Notes under the pieces: generated by a model
What the model was told of the DNA's origin: nothing
The model's input: only the letters and a program-made list of their open reading frames with translations
Database searches by the model: none
Assembly (NCBI GenBank): GCA_913061385.1
Contig: CAJXTM010000087.1
Location: 1 to 9,150, forward strand
DNA: 9,150 nt
DNA from: an uncultured Rhodopirellula sp.
Lineage (GTDB): Bacteria > Planctomycetota > Planctomycetia > Pirellulales > Pirellulaceae
Reading direction: 5' to 3'
Made by a program: the position numbers and the translations under genes
Shown here: positions 6,498 through 9,150 of the stretch, in pieces
Layout: each line of letters begins with the position of its first letter
Numbering within the stretch: position 1 is the stretch's first letter

Positions 6498-7994
6498 CTA
6501 AAGCAGGATGTCTTTGACAGGTTCGTGGGGTTCGACACCTGTCAGACGGTAGTCGAGACCTTGGTAACGGTAGCTGAGTTTTTGATGGTCGAGTCCCATC
6601 AGGTGCAGAATGGTTGCGTTGAGATCATGCACATGAACGCCGTAGCGATCACGGTCAATGATGTTGTAGCCCCATTCATCAGTTTCACCGTAGCTCATGC
6701 CTCCACGGACTCCTCCTCCCGCCATCCAGAGAGAAAAACAACGTGGGTGATGATCTCTACCATAGCTTTTCTCGTTTCCACCCTGTCGGTAAACCGTGCG
6801 GCCGAATTCACCGCCCCAGATGACGAGTGTGTCGTCAAGCATGCCACGTCGTTTTAGATCCATCACCAAGGCTGCGGAACCTTGGTCAACTTCTTTAGCG
6901 AGCTTGGGGTGCCGTCCCGGTAGCCCGCCGTGATGGTCCCATCCGCGATGGTAAATTTGAATGAACCGCACGCCGCGTTCAGCCAGTCGCCGTGCCAGCA
7001 AACAATTGGCAGCGTGCGTTCCAGGAATCTTTGCGTCAGGGCCGTAGAGGTCAAGCGTTTCCTGTGATTCGTCGCCGACATTCGTCAGGTCAGGCACTGA
7101 TGTCTGCATACGATACGCCATCTCATAGGCAGAAATGCGAGTATCAATCTCAGGATCGCCAACAGCGTCCCGTCGCAATTGATTCATTTTGGCAACCGAA
7201 TCGAGGAAGCGGCGACGATCATTCATATCGGCTCCCGTCGGATCATTCAGGTACAGCACTGGGTCCCCCGAGGATCGCAGTTTGACGCCTTGGTGGTTCG
7301 ATGGCAGCAGAGCGCTGCCCCAGAGTCGTGCGTAGAGCGGTTGTGCCTGCGAGTCGGTGTTCTTGTCTAGCATGACCACGAATGCTGGTAGGTCATTGCT
7401 CTCACTTCCAAGGCCGTAACTTAGCCATGCACCAAGGCTAGGACGGCCTGGTTGTTGATGACCGGTTTGGAAAAATGTGATTGCCGGGTCATGGTTGATG
7501 GCTTCTGTGTACATCGAACGGATGATGCAGATGTCGTCCGCAATTTTGCTGTGCCACGGCAGCAGGTCGCTGATCCATTGACCCGACTTACCGTGTTGGC
7601 GGAACGGCATGAACGATTTTGCAACCGGAAATGAAGACTGGCGGGATGTCATGCCTGTCAGACGTTGTCCGTTCCTGATCGAGTCAGGGAGATTTTGTCC
7701 ATTCAGTTTTTCAAGCGATGGCTTGTGATCAAAGGTGTCAATTTGTGAGGGGGCGCCTGATTGACACAGGTAAATCACTCGTTTGGCTCTAGCGGGGAAA
7801 TGTGTTGGTCCTGGCTTTCCTGGGCCATATCCCGGGCCATTGTTTGTCGCCAACGAGGGACCCGCCGAGGCAAGGTCGGGATTCAGCAACGATGCCAATG
7901 CGGCTGCACCCATCCCACCACGTGCAAAGAAGTGACGACGGTTGGTGATGAGTTGTGATTCAAGCAGCTGTTGTGATTGCTGGTGCGGGGTCAT
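6498..7994 (-). CDS. DUF1501 Tat-exported protein
   Basis: A 498-residue DUF1501 protein, a family of the alkaline phosphatase/sulfatase-like superfamily abundant in Planctomycetota, with unknown substrate. The N-terminal signal TNRRHFFARGG (17-27; Arg19-Arg20) is followed by a hydrophobic alanine-rich stretch and a probable cleavage site after ASA (42-44), so export by Tat is likely. Family blocks follow: RVIYLCQSGAPSQIDTFDHK, the IIRSMYTEAINHDPA region, GRPSLGAWLSYGLGS and RGWDHHGGLPGRH. Near the C-terminus are LVIWGGEFGRT, GRDHHPRCFSLWMAGGGVRGG and HDLNATILHLMGLDH. His/Asp-rich blocks sit where metal ligands occur in this superfamily. Length is typical. It lies 92 bp downstream of the DUF1553 gene, the usual planctomycete pairing, and upstream of the creatininase-family gene. 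Proposed jobs for the family (surface glycan or sulfatase-like hydrolysis) are unproven. Confidence 0.93.
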   Translation of the reverse strand: MTPHQQSQQLLESQLITNRRHFFARGGMGAAALASLLNPDLASAGPSLATNNGPGYGPGKPGPTHFPARAKRVIYLCQSGAPSQIDTFDHKPSLEKLNGQNLPDSIRNGQRLTGMTSRQSSFPVAKSFMPFRQHGKSGQWISDLLPWHSKIADDICIIRSMYTEAINHDPAITFFQTGHQQPGRPSLGAWLSYGLGSESNDLPAFVVMLDKNTDSQAQPLYARLWGSALLPSNHQGVKLRSSGDPVLYLNDPTGADMNDRRRFLDSVAKMNQLRRDAVGDPEIDTRISAYEMAYRMQTSVPDLTNVGDESQETLDLYGPDAKIPGTHAANCLLARRLAERGVRFIQIYHRGWDHHGGLPGRHPKLAKEVDQGSAALVMDLKRRGMLDDTLVIWGGEFGRTVYRQGGNEKSYGRDHHPRCFSLWMAGGGVRGGMSYGETDEWGYNIIDRDRYGVHVHDLNATILHLMGLDHQKLSYRYQGLDYRLTGVEPHEPVKDILL

Positions 7995-8086
7995 AGCTTG
8001 CTTTGGAAGTATTGGGTGCGTGAGGTGCCGATTCGATGATGGGCGACAACAATCGAAGGTGTGATGTTCTCGGAACAGGATGGGGC

Positions 8087-9110
8087 TCAGGGTTTCGTTA
8101 CAAACTCACTCAGGTTCATCATGACGCGGGCAACTGAGGTCCAGGCAGCAAATTCGGATAGTGGTGTGGATGAATCAATCTTGGATTCGCCCACAGCAAG
8201 TAATTGTTTGGCTGCTTCGGTAGAGGATATGTATTGCTTTCTGCGTTCATTCAGTTCCGCAAGTAAGACGGCGGTTTCTTGATCGGTGGGCGGACGGGTG
8301 TTGCAGCGTTGGAATCCGTAACAAATCTTCTGCATGTCGTCCCCGTTAGATTCAAGTATCCGTTCAGCAAGGTGTCGCGCAGCTTCAACAAACTGCGGGT
8401 CGTGCAGCATCACAAATGCTTGCAGTGGTGTGTTGGTTCGCGAGCGGCTGATCTGGCAGTACTCACGCTCTGGTGCATCAAAAGCTGACATTGATGGCGG
8501 CGGAACAGTGCGTTTCCAAAATGTATACATGCTACGACGATAAAGTTTTTCGCCGCTGTCCTGTTTGTAGGTTCTTGAGTATCCCGGCCGGTTATTGATC
8601 TCCTGCCAGAGCCCTGTTGGGTGATAAGGGAATACGCTCGGTCCACCCACCCGGGCAGACAGCAGGCCGCTTGCAAATAAAGCGCTGTCGCGGATCACTT
8701 CGGCATCCAGACGTAAGCGTGGACCACGAGAAAGTAGGCGATTCTCGGGGTCTTGCTGCAATGCTTGCTTGGTGGTGATCCCGGATTGTCGGTAAGTCGA
8801 TGACATCACGATTTGTTTCAGCAAAGCTTTGATGTCCCAGCCAGAATCCACAAAGTTGATCGCAAGCCAGTCAAGCAATTCAGGGTGGCTTGGCCAGTCT
8901 CCTTGGGAACCAAAGTCCGCCGCAGTCTTTACGATCCCTGTACCAAAAAACTGTTGCCAAAATCGATTGACCGTAACGCGAGCTGTCAGGGGATGCTCCG
9001 GCATCACCAGCCATTTGGCAAGTCCCAACCTATTTCGGGAAAAATCTGCTGGCATGGGCGGTAGCGTCTGCGGAGTTTCCGAATGAACCTCTTCGCCAAG
9101 TTTGTCATAC
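8087..9110 (-). CDS. DUF1553 (PSD1-type) protein, C-terminal part, cut by the contig end
   Basis: About 340 codons of genuine sequence, open at its 5' end, from a protein that is normally around 800-1,100 residues. The fragment is the DUF1553 domain. It shows NRLGLAKWLVMPEHPLTARV, VNRFWQQFFGTGIV, GDWPSHPELLDWLA, LKQIVMSSTYRQS, LDAEVIRDSAL, GGPSVFPYHPTGLW, RRSMYTFWKRTVPPP, FDAPEREYC and RTNTPLQAFVMLHDP, all standard for the family. The missing N-terminal part would be expected to carry a secretion signal, often a cytochrome c-like CxxCH (PSC1) domain, and DUF1549. The apparent GTG start at 9139 is false: its first ten residues (MGSEMCIRDR) are translated sequencing adapter, with the tenth codon straddling the junction at 9110/9111. 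It heads the unit with DUF1501 and creatininase genes as far as the window shows. Function of these proteins is unknown. Confidence 0.92.
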
Positions 9111-9144
9111 CTGTCTCTTATACACATCTCCGAGCCCACGAGAC
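9111..9144. other. Illumina Nextera Read 2 transposase adapter (artefact)
   Basis: From 9111 the plus strand reads CTGTCTCTTATACACATCT (the transposon mosaic end) and continues through CCGAGCCCACGAGAC to 9144. This is the reverse complement of the Nextera Read 2 transposase oligonucleotide. It is vector/adapter sequence left on the contig end, not biology. Read on the minus strand it encodes the well-known artefact peptide MGSEMCIRDR, completed by one genomic base. Confidence 0.98.
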
Positions 9145-9150
9145 CGAGGC
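9145..9150. other. Start of i7 sample index (artefact)
   Basis: CGAGGC directly follows the adapter where the i7 index sits in Nextera libraries. It equals the first six bases of the index I remember as N710 (CGAGGCTG). Six bases are too few to be certain of the index identity, but the position makes a non-genomic origin clear. Confidence 0.85.

Noticed and set aside
6300..6857. 185-codon plus-strand frame
   Set aside because: It is antisense to the creatininase and DUF1501 genes, which have clear family motifs in the opposite frame; its translation has no recognisable domain.
9137..9139. GTG as the start codon of the DUF1553 gene
   Set aside because: The codon lies within the sequencing adapter; the true start is beyond the contig end.
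1..9150. CRISPR array, tRNA, rRNA, insertion sequence or defence island
   Set aside because: No regularly spaced repeats, cloverleaf-like sequence, transposase motifs or known defence domains were seen on either strand; the mosaic end at 9111-9129 is from library preparation, not a resident transposon.

Overview
The window looks like one end of a metagenomic or draft contig from a planctomycete, probably a marine or aquatic Pirellulaceae/Planctomycetaceae relative. The evidence is a Tat-exported DUF1501 protein directly downstream of a DUF1553/PSD1-type protein, a pairing expanded in Planctomycetota. A second Tat-exported protein of planctomycete style, roughly 50% GC, and mostly absent Shine-Dalgarno sequences fit the same group. 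This assignment is an inference from gene content; no marker gene or RNA gene is present.

Layout, left to right. Positions 1-331 hold no recognised gene. At 332-1207 (+) is a GT11/O-fucosyltransferase-like glycosyltransferase with a strong GGAGGA ribosome binding site. Everything else runs on the minus strand. The first minus-strand unit, in transcription order, is a NodU/SxtI-type O-carbamoyltransferase (3884-2043), an SxtJ-like membrane protein (2029-1622) and a DUF5989/SxtK-like one-helix membrane protein (1580-1380). It converges on the glycosyltransferase. Upstream of it lies a 286-bp gap with an operator-like palindrome at 3988-4004. Next is a Tat-exported 429-residue protein with a Rossmann/MocA-like N-terminal half (5460-4171). 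It is preceded by a 220-bp gap with repeated CGAGTG hexamers. The last unit, in transcription order, is a DUF1553 protein (cut by the contig end), a DUF1501 protein (7994-6498) and a creatininase-family amidohydrolase (best start 6439, end 5681).

How the genes may work together. The carbamoyltransferase/SxtJ/DUF5989 trio looks like a conserved module that carbamoylates a hydroxyl group, with two small membrane partners. With a fucosyltransferase-like enzyme beside it, decoration of an envelope or exported glycan is plausible. It is not evidence for toxin synthesis. The PSD1-DUF1501-creatininase unit and the Tat protein look like planctomycete catabolic or cell-surface genes of unknown substrate.

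The most certain unusual signal is technical. The last 40 bases (9111-9150) are Illumina Nextera transposase adapter plus the first bases of an i7 index, not genomic DNA. They create a false start and a false N-terminus (MGSEMCIRDR) on the DUF1553 gene. I found no CRISPR array, tRNA, rRNA, insertion sequence or convincing new defence or mobile system.
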